Shown: in pieces, positions 8,841 to 18,212 of the stretch
Layout: every line of letters starts with the position of its first letter
How positions within the stretch are numbered: position 1 is the stretch's first letter
NCBI RefSeq assembly: GCF_003987215.1
Contig: NZ_PIPW01000002.1
Span: 186,001-250,000, forward strand
Length of the DNA stretch: 64,000 nucleotides
Reading direction: 5' to 3'
Origin: Pseudidiomarina halophila
Lineage (GTDB): Bacteria; Pseudomonadota; Gammaproteobacteria; Enterobacterales; Alteromonadaceae
Notes under the pieces: generated by a model
Seen by the model: only the letters and a program-made list of their open reading frames with translations
The model's database searches: none
What the model was told of the DNA's origin: nothing
Made by a program: the position numbers and the translations under genes

Positions 8841-9979
8841 AGCGCGTCCTGTTGTGGCACGGTTAAAGTGGTGCAAAAACCCGGTTCGGTCAGCTGCCAC
8901 TCGAGTTTCGCCCCAATTTGTTGAGCGCGTTCCTGCATTCCTTTTAAGCCATTACCCGGCTGCCAGTTCTTGCGCACCATACCGTTATCCTGAATGGTCA
9001 ACTGCCAGTCGTGTGCGCGCTGTCTTAGGGTGATCTCAATGCGCGTTGCCCGGCCGTGGCGCAGCGCATTGGTGATGGACTCCTGCGTGCAGCGCAACAG
9101 CGTATCAGCAACCTGAATGGCATTGATGCGTATATCGTCATCACAGGTAACACAGATTTCTGCGGTGGGGGAGGCATTGGCGAGCTGGCGCAGGGCGTGT
9201 TGAATGTCAATGTGGTCGTGTTCACGGATATCGGATACGGCCTCGCGAACGTCCGCCAGCAATAGCTTTGCCAGGGAGTGACTCCGCTCAACAGCTTCTC
9301 GTGCTTCGGGATTCGCTTTACGGCTGGCGACTTGCAGGTGAATGGACAGGGCAGTCAGATGGTGACCGAGCAAATCATGGATATTGCGGGCAATGCGGGT
9401 GCGTTCGGCTTGCTCTGTTGCCGCAGTTAACAAAGCCTGCGTCGCTTTCAGTTCGCGGTTTGTTTGTTCCGCTTCATGCCGTGCCCGGGCTTCGCGCAAT
9501 TGCGCCGCAGACATCATGGTAGCGAATAGATTAAACGCCCAAAAAAGCAGGGTTGAGATCCAGGAGTTGTCGATTCCCCAATAGAGGCCGAAGGCAAGCC
9601 AGATAGGTAACGCGAACAGAGGCGAAAGTAAGAATGCCAGACGCGTGCTCATGAAGTAGGGGAGCTGTGCCGACCATATGGTGCCAAAGATAGCGACATA
9701 GGTGAATGGCGTGGCAAAATACATCGCCACTACCAGTATGTACTGCAACACAATCAATAGAATGCGTGTGCGGGGCTCATGCTGGAAAGGTTTATCGCGG
9801 GTACTGAGCAAAAACAGTAGGGCAAAACTAATGAATAAAAAGCATAGTAACGGAATCCCCCATGCCGGCTGGGGACGGCTGCTCACCACCGTGAAATAAA
9901 TAGTGGAGCCGGCCACCAGAAGCATGGTCATGACCGCGGAAAAGAGTTCGACTGAAATGAGCGACGCGAGTTTTTTCAT
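8837..9979 (-). CDS. Sensor histidine kinase (HisKA_3/NarX-DesK class)
   Basis: A 380-residue kinase with four to five N-terminal membrane helices (about residues 5-150), a short coiled coil, an HisKA_3 dimerisation box (RIARNIHDLLGHHLTALS, first His phosphorylated) and a HATPase_c domain (ESITNALRHGRA; DNGM; GNGLKGMQERA). Start ATG 9979 (MKKLASLISVE) fits the first helix; the longer frame adds an unlikely Cys/His-rich leader. There is almost no periplasmic loop, so it probably senses the membrane or an intramembrane signal, as DesK and LiaS do. Overlaps the response regulator by ATGA. Confidence 0.92.
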   Translation of the reverse strand: MKKLASLISVELFSAVMTMLLVAGSTIYFTVVSSRPQPAWGIPLLCFLFISFALLFLLSTRDKPFQHEPRTRILLIVLQYILVVAMYFATPFTYVAIFGTIWSAQLPYFMSTRLAFLLSPLFALPIWLAFGLYWGIDNSWISTLLFWAFNLFATMMSAAQLREARARHEAEQTNRELKATQALLTAATEQAERTRIARNIHDLLGHHLTALSIHLQVASRKANPEAREAVERSHSLAKLLLADVREAVSDIREHDHIDIQHALRQLANASPTAEICVTCDDDIRINAIQVADTLLRCTQESITNALRHGRATRIEITLRQRAHDWQLTIQDNGMVRKNWQPGNGLKGMQERAQQIGAKLEWQLTEPGFCTTLTVPQQDAL

Positions 9980-10114
9980 CGCTTGAGTATGGCACAGGAC
10001 TGCACCCCCGCAATAGGCCAAAAGTCATGTTTTAAATCGTGACGAACGGCACCTGTGCGGTGCCCTGGCCTGCAGTAAGCTTGTTGTAACTTCGTTGGCT
10101 GGACAAGGGGAATC

Positions 10115-10855
10115 ATGATGTTAGCCATTCACCAAGCTATGCTGTATTTACATATTCTGCTCGGTACTGTTGCATTGATTATTTTCTGGGTGCCCATCGC
10201 TGTACGTAAAGGTGGCAGCAGTCATGTATGGTTTGGCAGGGTGTACGTGTGGAGCATGTACCTGGTCGCGACGTCGGGGATTCTGATGTCGGTGATGGTG
10301 TTAAGTCACCCGGCATATTTTAAGGCAGAGCTGTTGCAGCGTGCGACGTCAGTACCGGCGATGTTGCAGCAAATCTATTACTTCTGGAGTATGTTGCTGT
10401 TTTTATCGTTGCTGACCTTTGTCAGCGTACGTCAGGCGATGCTGGTGCTCAAACACAAGCGCAATACGGCGGTGTTCCGGCGCTGGAGCTACTTGTGGAT
10501 GCCTGCAAGCCTGTTCCTGGGTGGCGCCAGTCTGATTAGCATGGCGATACTTAGCGACGACCGCATGATATTGCATTACATTTTTGGCGGTATCGGCTTG
10601 GTTTCAGGCATACAAATGAGCCATTTTGCTTACGTTAAAGAAGCAGCACCGAAACGTTGGCTGGCCGAGCATATTAGCTCAACTATTGGTTCGGGCATCG
10701 CCGTTTATACCGCATTTTTTGCCTTTGGCGCGCGGCACTGGTTCAATTTCCTCGGTGACTGGCAGTTGCTGGCCTGGCTGGTGCCCGGGATTGTTGGCAC
10801 TTTCGTTATCTTTTGGGCGACAAACCGTTATGTCGCGGCGCCGGTCAGGCGCTAA
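10115..10855 (+). CDS. DUF2306-like integral membrane protein
   Basis: A 246-residue protein with about seven membrane helices. The start region (LHILLGTVALIIFWVPIAV followed by H-x-W-F-G-R-V-Y) resembles the DUF2306 family, whose conserved His and GR-x-Y motif may bind a cofactor. Function is unknown. AAGGGG precedes tandem ATGs at 10115 and 10118. Its stop overlaps the stop of the EgtD gene on the other strand (shared bases 10852-10855). Next to it on the left is the two-component kinase, divergently oriented, so it could be a target of that pair (inference). Confidence 0.75.
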   Translation: MMLAIHQAMLYLHILLGTVALIIFWVPIAVRKGGSSHVWFGRVYVWSMYLVATSGILMSVMVLSHPAYFKAELLQRATSVPAMLQQIYYFWSMLLFLSLLTFVSVRQAMLVLKHKRNTAVFRRWSYLWMPASLFLGGASLISMAILSDDRMILHYIFGGIGLVSGIQMSHFAYVKEAAPKRWLAEHISSTIGSGIAVYTAFFAFGARHWFNFLGDWQLLAWLVPGIVGTFVIFWATNRYVAAPVRR

Positions 10856-11802
10856 CGCGGCATTGCACTGTTGTCGCCGCTGGATAACAGCATTACCGCA
10901 AAGATATCATCGGGCGCCAGCCATAAGCATTCACGCGTCCAGCCAGCGCTACTCGCCAGTTGTTCGAATTCGGCAGGATGGTATTTATAGGAGTTTTCAG
11001 TGTGAATGGTTTCGCCTTTCTCAAACTGAAACGACTCGCCGGCAATTTCTACCTGTTGATCCGTGCGGCTGCGTAAATGCATTTCAATGCGTCCCAGTTG
11101 CTGATTGTAAACCGCAACATGCTCGAACTGGTCCGGGTCAAAATTGGCGTCTAATTCACGGTTTATGCGAGTCAGGATATTCTTATTAAAGCGGGCAGTA
11201 ACATTGCTGCTGTCATCATAGGCATCCTCCAGCATTTGCTGGTCCTTTTTGGTATCCACCCCTAGTAGCATGTAGCTACCGCTGCCAAGCGTTACCCGCG
11301 CATTGCGCAAAAAATCCAGAGCGTCGTCCGGATCAAAGTTGCCAATGGTGGAGCCGGGAAAAAATCCCATTGGGGTGGCGTCAGATAGCTCTAATTGCAT
11401 GGGTTTAGTAAAGTCGCCTTGCGCAGCTTTTATGGGTAGATCCGGGAAGATGTCAGCCAGCTCAGCCGAAGCAGCTTTCAGGTGTTCACCGGAAATATCG
11501 ATAGCAGTGAATTGCTTAACCATGGTGAGTTCCTGCAGTATTGGCTTCACTTTGTGTAAGGATCCGGCGCCAAATTCGACCAGTTGAATACCAGTTATCG
11601 ATTTTTCCCTGAAATAGGCCTGCAGCTCTTTGCCGACCTGAGGTAACAGGCGCAGCTCAGTACGGTAGGGGTAGTACTCTTCGAGTTCGCAAATCTGGTC
11701 AAAGTATTTAGAGCCCTGCGCATCATAAAAATACTTCGGTGGTAATTCTTTTTGCGGCAGGCGCAGCCCCGCCAGAACATCCTGTAGAAATTCACTGTTC
11801 AT
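10852..11802 (-). CDS. egtD: L-histidine N-alpha-methyltransferase (EgtD)
   Basis: A 316-residue SAM methyltransferase. EgtD marks: PPKYFYDAQGSKYFDQI, CELEEYYPYRTE and the SAM-binding VEFGAGSLHK, then PGSTIGNFDP and MLLGVDTKKD. It trimethylates histidine to hercynine, the first step to ergothioneine. Start ATG 11802 is chosen because the longer frame (to 11934) runs back into the EgtB gene. It follows egtB by 14 bases and is certainly in its operon. Tail-to-tail overlap with the DUF2306-like gene. Confidence 0.92.
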   Translation of the reverse strand: MNSEFLQDVLAGLRLPQKELPPKYFYDAQGSKYFDQICELEEYYPYRTELRLLPQVGKELQAYFREKSITGIQLVEFGAGSLHKVKPILQELTMVKQFTAIDISGEHLKAASAELADIFPDLPIKAAQGDFTKPMQLELSDATPMGFFPGSTIGNFDPDDALDFLRNARVTLGSGSYMLLGVDTKKDQQMLEDAYDDSSNVTARFNKNILTRINRELDANFDPDQFEHVAVYNQQLGRIEMHLRSRTDQQVEIAGESFQFEKGETIHTENSYKYHPAEFEQLASSAGWTRECLWLAPDDIFAVMLLSSGDNSAMPR

Positions 11803-11816
11803 AAGGCTTCCTGATT

Positions 11817-13097
11817 TTATTTGGCCAGACGTAAGCTGGTGAACTGCCAGCGTTGATGCGCATAAAAGAAGTTGCGATAGGTAGCGCGCATTTGTTGGTG
11901 CGCGGTAGCACACGAGCCGCCTCGCAGTACCCACTGGTTCGCCATAAACTTGCCGTTGTATTCTGCCAGCGCCCCTTCAGGAGTAGTGAAACCCGGATAC
12001 GGAATGAAGGGGCTTTGTGTCCATTCCCATGCATCTCCGTACATTTGCTTGAGTCCTTTATGACCTGATGGCGCTGGCTGCGGTAGCAGGTGCTGAGATT
12101 CCAACAAGTTGCCTTTGAGGGCAACGGTGCGGGCAGCAACCTCCCATTCAAACTCGGTAGGCAAGCGGCAGCCGCACCAGCGGGCAAACGCATCTGCTTC
12201 ATAGTAACTTATATGACATACCGGCGCGTTTGGATCTAATGGCTCACGGCGACGATGGGTGAGGGTATACCAGTGATCATTGCGGCGATGCCAGTAGAGC
12301 GGGGCCTGCCAGCCTTCCTGCTGCGCTGTCGCCCAGCCATCTGAAAGCCAGAGTTTGGGTCGTTCATAACCGCCATCTTCAATGAATTCGAGCCATTCGG
12401 CATTGGTCACCAGACGGTCACTAAGACTAAAATCCGCAACGAAAACCTGGTGTCTGGGCTGCTCACAGTCATAAGCAAATTCCGATTGAGCATCAGTGCC
12501 GATAAAGCACAAGCCACCTTCAAAATGAACAAACTCGCGCGGCGCAGGCTTGTGGTCACTGGCTGCGCTTAGTGAAGTACTGTCATCTACAGCCAGTGCA
12601 TAAGGGTTTAACGACAACGCATGCTTAATGTCGGTCACTAACAATTCCTGATGCTGCATTTCATGATGTAGACCGATAGTAACGCCAGCTTCAATGTCGG
12701 TGTTTGCAGTAGGCAGTAATTGTGCCATGGCCTTATCGACATATTCGCGGTATGCAAGAACTTCCTCCAGTGGCGGCCGCGACAGCAACCCCCGTTGCGG
12801 CCTGGGATGTCGTTCGCCAACGGTTTCATAATAGGAATTGAACAGGTACTGATACGCCTCGTCAAAAGGCTTATACCCGGACAGGTAGGGTTGCAGTAGA
12901 AAGGTTTCAAAAAACCAGGTGGTATGTGCCAGATGCCATTTCGTCGGACTTGCGTCAGGCATTGACTGCAGCAGCATATCCTCCGCGCTTAGGTCCTCAA
13001 TCAGTGCCATGGTTTGCGCACGCACGCGCTCATACTGGGCGATTAAACTATGCTCTGATGAGCTTTCACTATCAAACGAGAGTGCGCCACTCGGCAT
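11817..13097 (-). CDS. egtB: EgtB-type sulfoxide synthase (ergothioneine biosynthesis)
   Basis: A 426-residue protein with an N-terminal DinB-like four-helix domain (WHLAHTTWFFETFLLQPY; iron ligands HHEMQHQE, the H-x3-H-x-E triad) and a C-terminal formylglycine-enzyme-like domain (LVTNAEWLEFIEDGGY; RLPTEFEWEVAAR; WEWTQSPFIPYPGF; VLRGGSCAT). EgtB joins hercynine with a thiol (cysteine or gamma-glutamylcysteine) through a non-haem iron. No EgtA, EgtC or EgtE lies nearby, so this may use cysteine directly and rely on a C-S lyase elsewhere (inference). AGGAG lies 10 bases before the ATG. Confidence 0.92.
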   Translation of the reverse strand: MPSGALSFDSESSSEHSLIAQYERVRAQTMALIEDLSAEDMLLQSMPDASPTKWHLAHTTWFFETFLLQPYLSGYKPFDEAYQYLFNSYYETVGERHPRPQRGLLSRPPLEEVLAYREYVDKAMAQLLPTANTDIEAGVTIGLHHEMQHQELLVTDIKHALSLNPYALAVDDSTSLSAASDHKPAPREFVHFEGGLCFIGTDAQSEFAYDCEQPRHQVFVADFSLSDRLVTNAEWLEFIEDGGYERPKLWLSDGWATAQQEGWQAPLYWHRRNDHWYTLTHRRREPLDPNAPVCHISYYEADAFARWCGCRLPTEFEWEVAARTVALKGNLLESQHLLPQPAPSGHKGLKQMYGDAWEWTQSPFIPYPGFTTPEGALAEYNGKFMANQWVLRGGSCATAHQQMRATYRNFFYAHQRWQFTSLRLAK

Positions 13098-13181
13098 TTG
13101 CTAAGTCTCCTGTACAACAAATGAGTTGGTCCTGGCGACCACCTGGTATCGCGATTCAGCGCGACAAACAGCCTTCACGTC

Positions 13182-13469
13182 CTATTTGAATTCTTGCTTG
13201 GCTGATTTAATTGCGGTTGATAGCGATTGTGTCGCTGACTCAAGACCGGTACTGATTTCAGACCAAGCGTCTTTGCTGGATTTCTTTAAGCTGTCGAGTT
13301 TGCTTTCGGCTTCGTCTTTTAACGCCTCAAGCTCCATCATTTTCTCCTTATACTTTATCTCACTGTCAGCTTCGGCCTGTTTGGCTTTGGCTCTGAGACG
13401 GTCCATTTCGGCTTTCATCTCTTCAATTTTAGCTTCTTGCTTTTTCTCTACGGCTTCTTTGTCTGCCAT
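13182..13469 (-). CDS. Small coiled-coil protein
   Basis: A 95-residue, highly charged, almost wholly helical protein: KKQEAKIEEMKAEMDRLRAK and following heptads, ending in a Ser/Ala-rich tail. No signal peptide or membrane segment. GAGGAG sits at ideal distance from ATG 13469; the upstream in-frame ATG at 13484 overlaps that ribosome site and is rejected. Such small coiled-coil proteins accompany stress operons in related bacteria, but the role is not known. It lies alone between egtB and the CoA-transferase gene. Confidence 0.78.
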   Translation of the reverse strand: MADKEAVEKKQEAKIEEMKAEMDRLRAKAKQAEADSEIKYKEKMMELEALKDEAESKLDSLKKSSKDAWSEISTGLESATQSLSTAIKSAKQEFK

Positions 13470-13540
13470 TTTTAAACTCCTCATTTACGATGGATTTAAA
13501 ACTGTCTTCACTAAAAGCATGGTCAAGAAGGGCGAAACAA

Positions 13541-15556
13541 TCAAGGCCGCGATGAATCACCTGCTTGTTTTAACGCCACTGCTCGTTTTAACGCTACGAC
13601 AAGTAATCTTCGATCCAGCCAGGCTTTTAAACCTTGCGTCTGCTGCAGTTCCATACGCTCGAGTAGCTCGCTGTATTCATTATGACTGGAACCGAAGAGC
13701 ACGGCCTTAAACAGTGTGCATAGTTTTCCAGGTAAGGTGGACGTGCGTTGTTCCAGCTGCTCGAGCGCCTGCTTCAACTCAATCTCATCGTCACTAAGCT
13801 CAGTGCCGAAGGGGAATGCCGGGAACAGACCCTGCTTCTGAAATTGCTGAAGTGCCCGCTCGATGGCTGCGGGAGTATTGTTCTGCCACGCTTCAGGGAG
13901 ACAGAAGTCCGCGGCGATTTTGCCGGCCTTTTTCGCCTCCTCTAACAACTCAGGTTGGAACCTGGCGTCGGCGATGCGAATTAAAGCAAGGTAAACCTCT
14001 TCATCGCTTTTTCCTCTCAGATCGGCAATGCCGTATTCGGTAACCACAATATCCCGAAGATGGCGTGGGATAGTGCAATGCCCATAGGAAAAGACAATAG
14101 TTGACTTGGCCTTGCCGCCAGAAGTGCGGGTGCTGCGCAAAGTTATTATCGAGCGGGCGTCCGGAAGCTCGTGTGCCATGGCGACGAAATTGTACTGTCC
14201 GCCCACGCCGCTCAACACGCGGCCGTCGTCCAGGCCATCGGAAACCACGGCACCACTCAGTGTGCATTGGATGGCTGAATTGATGAAGCGACCGGAAACC
14301 CGTTGCGCCACTTTTAGACGCTGGTCACCGAAACGGTGATTAGTAAGGTCATTAATGTAATTTACGCTGCTCATGCAGATTCGATCACGCTGCTGGGGGC
14401 TAAGTTGCCGCAATTTCTCATAAAAAGCATTAGGGCCAAGGTAAAAGCCACCGTGCATGACGGTCCCCTGTTGTAACCGCTCATCATCGCTGTGTTCCGG
14501 GTCGATAACACCGGCGTTAATCTTTTCTTGTAGCTCGGCGTCGGGGTACACGTTACGGGTTAAAATACCGGCTTCTAATAAATAGATGAAGCCGTCCACC
14601 ATCATTTCACTGCAGCCATATAAACCCTTGGTAAAAGGCTCTGTGCCACCGGCTGTGGTGGCGATCGGGAAATGTTTTGCGAGGTCCAGCGCCTGGTATA
14701 GTTCGCGCCAGTTAGCGTTGTGCTGATGGCGCAAGCAAATGCTGTAAACAAGGGCAGCGCCTAACGAGCCAATACCGACCTGTAAGGTACCACCATCTTT
14801 AATCAGGCTGCTGGCATAAAAGCCAATCAAGTGGTCGGCGGGACTTATCTCCTCCTGCGGAACTGCAAACAATGGATAGTCAGAGGCTTCATTTTGCAGG
14901 ATCAGATCAAAGGTTGATGCGGGAACTGCCGCGTCGCGACCAAAAAATGGCAGGTTTGGGTTACACTCGGCGATCAGAGCTATCGGTTGGTCAACTGTTT
15001 CAGCAGCGCGCAGGTGCCTGAACAGGTCGAGCGATAAATCTGGATTACAGCTTAAACTGAGCTGCTGCGTTGCTCGTGGGTTGTCATCGGGTGCGACCAG
15101 CTGAGCGATGACATTGATTCCGAGGGCAAGCAAATCACGCATAGCGTGCGTGTAGTTGGTGCAAATGTAGTGCTGCTGTTGCTCGCTGTGATGCAGAAAA
15201 CTCCCCACCTGAAAGAAAAATTCAGATACTTTAACGTTGTCGGGGAGATCATGGTTGAGCACATCGCGGGCATAATCGAGTTCAGGTACAGCGCCATACA
15301 AACGCTCTATTATGGGCGTCATAAAGCGTGCTTCCAATCCGGCTGACGGCGCGGGCGGTAATAAAGACAGTGCGGTAACGATATGCAGCTCGATAGAAGG
15401 ATCTGCTTTGGCGCGTTGATACAGCGCATTGGTAAAAAGCAGGGGCTTACCTAAGCCAAGGGGCAAACCCAGGGTGATTTTCTTGCCGACCCGCTGCAGC
15501 AGCTGATCAACACAATCGTTTACAGTAGAAACCCGCTGCGGGCGCTCATGAGGCAT
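13541..15556 (-). CDS. Acetyl-CoA hydrolase/transferase family protein
   Basis: A 671-residue protein, longer than typical members (about 500-550). The N-terminal half has LPLGLGKPLLFTNALY, the middle has QVGIGSLGAALVYS, and the C-terminal domain has SGVGGQYNFVAMAHELPDAR and VVTEYGIADLRGKS. The family moves CoA between acyl groups or hydrolyses acyl-CoA through a glutamyl-CoA intermediate. The extra length lies mostly at the C-terminus (about 100 helical residues). AGGAA before the ATG. It sits next to the split LigD genes with 14 bases between, but no functional link is obvious. Confidence 0.88.
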   Translation of the reverse strand: MPHERPQRVSTVNDCVDQLLQRVGKKITLGLPLGLGKPLLFTNALYQRAKADPSIELHIVTALSLLPPAPSAGLEARFMTPIIERLYGAVPELDYARDVLNHDLPDNVKVSEFFFQVGSFLHHSEQQQHYICTNYTHAMRDLLALGINVIAQLVAPDDNPRATQQLSLSCNPDLSLDLFRHLRAAETVDQPIALIAECNPNLPFFGRDAAVPASTFDLILQNEASDYPLFAVPQEEISPADHLIGFYASSLIKDGGTLQVGIGSLGAALVYSICLRHQHNANWRELYQALDLAKHFPIATTAGGTEPFTKGLYGCSEMMVDGFIYLLEAGILTRNVYPDAELQEKINAGVIDPEHSDDERLQQGTVMHGGFYLGPNAFYEKLRQLSPQQRDRICMSSVNYINDLTNHRFGDQRLKVAQRVSGRFINSAIQCTLSGAVVSDGLDDGRVLSGVGGQYNFVAMAHELPDARSIITLRSTRTSGGKAKSTIVFSYGHCTIPRHLRDIVVTEYGIADLRGKSDEEVYLALIRIADARFQPELLEEAKKAGKIAADFCLPEAWQNNTPAAIERALQQFQKQGLFPAFPFGTELSDDEIELKQALEQLEQRTSTLPGKLCTLFKAVLFGSSHNEYSELLERMELQQTQGLKAWLDRRLLVVALKRAVALKQAGDSSRP

Positions 15557-15570
15557 GGCAAAGTTCCTGC

Positions 15571-16494
15571 TTAGTCATCGCTCACACCTTCTGTGGCTAA
15601 AAGCTCATCTAGTTGTTGCTGATGAGCGTCCAGGCGATAGGCATGTTTCATCAGTCCCTGCCAGGGGTCTTCTTTCTGCGCCAGGCGTCGTGGGATTGTT
15701 TTCAGCGTCCAGCTTTGTGGGCCCGCACCATCTATCAGTTCATCCCACTCGATGGGTGTGGCAACGGAAGCGCTCGGCTGGGCACGCACAGCGTAGGGGG
15801 CAACCGAGGTCGCGCCATAAGCATTGCGCAACATATCTAAGAAGATTTTGCCATCACGCTTATCCTTGCGCTGCTCCAGCGTGTATTTGCTGCCATGGCG
15901 GTGCACCAGCAAACGTGCACAGTCTTTTGCGAATTCACGCACCTGGTCAAAATCAGCACTACGATCAAGTGGAACAACAAGGTGAAAGCCGTTAGCTCCT
16001 GAGGTCTGAATCCAGGTGTCCAGCGCGATTTCGGCCATGAGTTCGCGGACGTGAAGTGCCGCCTGACGTAATGCTGCAGCACTGTCATCCGTGCTGGGAG
16101 GGTCTAAATCAAACACCAGTTTGTCGGGATGCTCCAGGTCGTCGGTGCGCGATAAATAAAGATGAGGCGTGATGACAGCCTGATTGGCGAGATAAATTAA
16201 GGCCGCGGGAGTATCCACGACAGGTGCTTTAAAGTGTCCGCCCTCACGTTTTTCAATAGCGACGGTGGTTATCCAGTCCGGGAAATAGTCCGGCGTGTCC
16301 TTATTGAAAAAACTATCGCCTTGCAGGCCGTCGGGAAAGCGTTCCATACTTACGCCATAATGCTGCATATGCGGCACCATAACCTCGGCGACTTTCTCGT
16401 AGTAATCGATTAAATCGCCCTTGCTGATGCCCGCGTCAGGAAAGAATAATTTGTCGCGTTTGGAAATCTCGATCTGGTGTCCGTTTATTTCCAT
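15571..16494 (-). CDS. LigD-type polymerase/primase domain protein (stand-alone)
   Basis: A 307-residue protein that equals the PolDom of bacterial LigD: KRDKLFFPDAGISKGDLIDYY at the start, catalytic acidic motif LVFDLDPP, then TSGANGFHLVVPL and FLDMLRNAYGATSVAPYAVR. PolDom adds ribonucleotides or fills gaps during non-homologous end joining. In most bacteria it is one domain of LigD; here it has its own start codon with GAGG, 15 bases after the ligase gene. Together with the two upstream genes it rebuilds the Pseudomonas LigD domain order. Confidence 0.92.
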   Translation of the reverse strand: MEINGHQIEISKRDKLFFPDAGISKGDLIDYYEKVAEVMVPHMQHYGVSMERFPDGLQGDSFFNKDTPDYFPDWITTVAIEKREGGHFKAPVVDTPAALIYLANQAVITPHLYLSRTDDLEHPDKLVFDLDPPSTDDSAAALRQAALHVRELMAEIALDTWIQTSGANGFHLVVPLDRSADFDQVREFAKDCARLLVHRHGSKYTLEQRKDKRDGKIFLDMLRNAYGATSVAPYAVRAQPSASVATPIEWDELIDGAGPQSWTLKTIPRRLAQKEDPWQGLMKHAYRLDAHQQQLDELLATEGVSDD

Positions 16495-16509
16495 TGGTTC
16501 ATCCTCGAG

Positions 16510-17538
16510 TTAAACATCGGCGACCTGGTCAGCAATTTCCTGGCAAACCTCGGTCGCTTCTTTGTCGCGGCGCAAGCCCTGAAAGCGCGGGTGGCGCAAC
16601 TTATCATCGGCGGTCCATTCGCTGAATGCGACTTCGCAAACCAGTTTCGGGGTTATGAAGGTTATCTCGTCACCTGAGGGTGCGTCCGTATCAAACGGCG
16701 AGGTCTTGCGGCTTAACGACTGCAGCTTCTTATGTAAGCTTTTCAACGTCTGCTCATCAAAGCCAGTACCAACGTCGCCAGCGTAAATCAGCTCATTATC
16801 GCGATAAAAACCGAGCAACAGCGCACCAAACCCGATGCGCTCGCCCTCGGGCTCGGTGAATCCGCAAATAACAAACTCCTGCTGCATCAGGCATTTGAAC
16901 TTCAGCCAATGGGGTGAGCGACTATGTACGTAGCTGCTGTCGGCGCGTTTTGCGATCAGCCCCTCCCAACCGTTGTCACAGGCTTCTTTATAGTAAGCGA
17001 TACCGTCGCCGTTACGGTGTGCGGTAAAGCGCAGGGGGTCGTTCCATTGCAAAGCGCTGCGCAGTAGCTTTTTACGCCCGCGCAGGGTGCATTCGGTAAT
17101 GTTGTGGCCATCCAAATACAAGCAGTCGAACAAATAATAGTAAACCTGCACATCGCTGGCGCGCGCTTCTTGCTCGGTACTGACATTCATCCTTGCTTGC
17201 AGGCGCTGAAAGTCACTGACGCCGTCGCTATTCAGTGCAACCACTTCGCCGTCGAAAATAGCGCCGCGCGGTGCCTGACCCTGCAAGGCTTCTACCAGTT
17301 CAGGATAGCTTTCATTTAGACATTTTTTGTTGCGCGAACATAAGGTTACCTTACCGTTGGTGCTGATGTAAGCATTCACACGTTCGCCATCAAGCTTACG
17401 TTCGTAAATCCATTTATCGTCAGAGAAATGATCATGGGTCAGCTTCGCCAGCATGGGGTCGAGCCAGTCGGGCATCGCTTGCTGACGCGCACGTTCACGG
17501 TCATCGTCATCTAAAAGCTCCAGCACATCAGTCATCAT
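16510..17538 (-). CDS. ATP-dependent DNA ligase (LigD ligase domain, stand-alone)
   Basis: A 342-residue ligase: nucleotidyl-lysine motif I in YERKLDGERV, motif III FDGEVVAL, motif IV EGLIAKRADSSY, motif V WLKFKC, and an OB-fold (FVICGFTEPEGERIGFGALLLG). Seals nicks during end joining. Tandem ATGs at 17538 and 17535 both lie inside the end of the upstream phosphoesterase gene; GGAG upstream serves either. Overlap indicates translational coupling with that gene. Confidence 0.92.
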   Translation of the reverse strand: MMTDVLELLDDDDRERARQQAMPDWLDPMLAKLTHDHFSDDKWIYERKLDGERVNAYISTNGKVTLCSRNKKCLNESYPELVEALQGQAPRGAIFDGEVVALNSDGVSDFQRLQARMNVSTEQEARASDVQVYYYLFDCLYLDGHNITECTLRGRKKLLRSALQWNDPLRFTAHRNGDGIAYYKEACDNGWEGLIAKRADSSYVHSRSPHWLKFKCLMQQEFVICGFTEPEGERIGFGALLLGFYRDNELIYAGDVGTGFDEQTLKSLHKKLQSLSRKTSPFDTDAPSGDEITFITPKLVCEVAFSEWTADDKLRHPRFQGLRRDKEATEVCQEIADQVADV

Positions 17539-18151
17539 CGGACTCCGCTTGTTCAGCAATATCCGCTAAACTGCGATGGGTTTTGACCGAGTCAGGTTCG
17601 GTTGAAACCGGGTTGCGGCGGGCATCGGCTTTATCATCGTCTATTTTTACCAGCAGCCAGCGCTCGTCATCGCCGCTGTCGGTGCGAATTAATGCGTAAC
17701 CACCTGTCAGTTTTTCACCTTCCAGCCAAATGGTGGCATGACCGTCTTCAAGTTGTTGTGCGATCGATTTCGTATCATCGTCATCATTGTCTTCTTTTAG
17801 GTTTCGATAGCAGCCTCTGTCCCATACCATGACAGTACCACCCCCGTATTCATCTTCCGGGATAGTTCCTTCAAAGTCAGCATAATCCAGCGGGTGGTCT
17901 TCCGTCGGCAGGGCAAGGCGTTTTTCTGACGGGTCCGTTGAGGGACCTTTTGGCACCGCCCAGGATTTGAGGACGCCATCAACTTCAATGCGAAAGTCAT
18001 AGTGTAAATTGGACGCGTCGTGCTTTTGGATAACGAACACAGGACGGGCTTCAGCCCAATCGAAATCCACGTCGTCCCCCTTCGGCTCGGAGGTCTTGCG
18101 GAAGTCTCTTTTTTCCTGGTAACCATCGGTACTTTTATCTGATGATGCCAT
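17528..18151 (-). CDS. LigD-type 3'-phosphoesterase domain protein (stand-alone)
   Basis: A 207-residue protein equal to the PE domain of LigD: FVIQKHDASNLHYDFRIE holds the H-x4-H-x-D-x-R metal site, followed by LKSWAVPKGPS, PLDYADFEGTIPEDEYGGG and WLLVKIDD. The domain trims 3' ribonucleotides and phosphates at breaks. Start ATG 18151 has AGGGG at correct distance. An acidic tail of about 40 residues follows the domain. First gene of the three-gene LigD operon. Confidence 0.92.
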   Translation of the reverse strand: MASSDKSTDGYQEKRDFRKTSEPKGDDVDFDWAEARPVFVIQKHDASNLHYDFRIEVDGVLKSWAVPKGPSTDPSEKRLALPTEDHPLDYADFEGTIPEDEYGGGTVMVWDRGCYRNLKEDNDDDDTKSIAQQLEDGHATIWLEGEKLTGGYALIRTDSGDDERWLLVKIDDDKADARRNPVSTEPDSVKTHRSLADIAEQAESDDD

Positions 18152-18212
18152 ATCAGCCCCTTTTTGCCGGTGATGCAACTACTACCTTCTGCAATTTAAG
18201 CTGTCACTTAAG

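Noticed and set aside
13126-13710. Ser/Ala-rich 194-residue frame on the plus strand
   Set aside because: It is the complement of the coiled-coil gene and the end of the CoA-transferase gene.
15555-15995. Open frame opposite the LigD polymerase gene
   Set aside because: His/Pro-rich translation typical of a shadow frame; the minus-strand gene has clear motifs.
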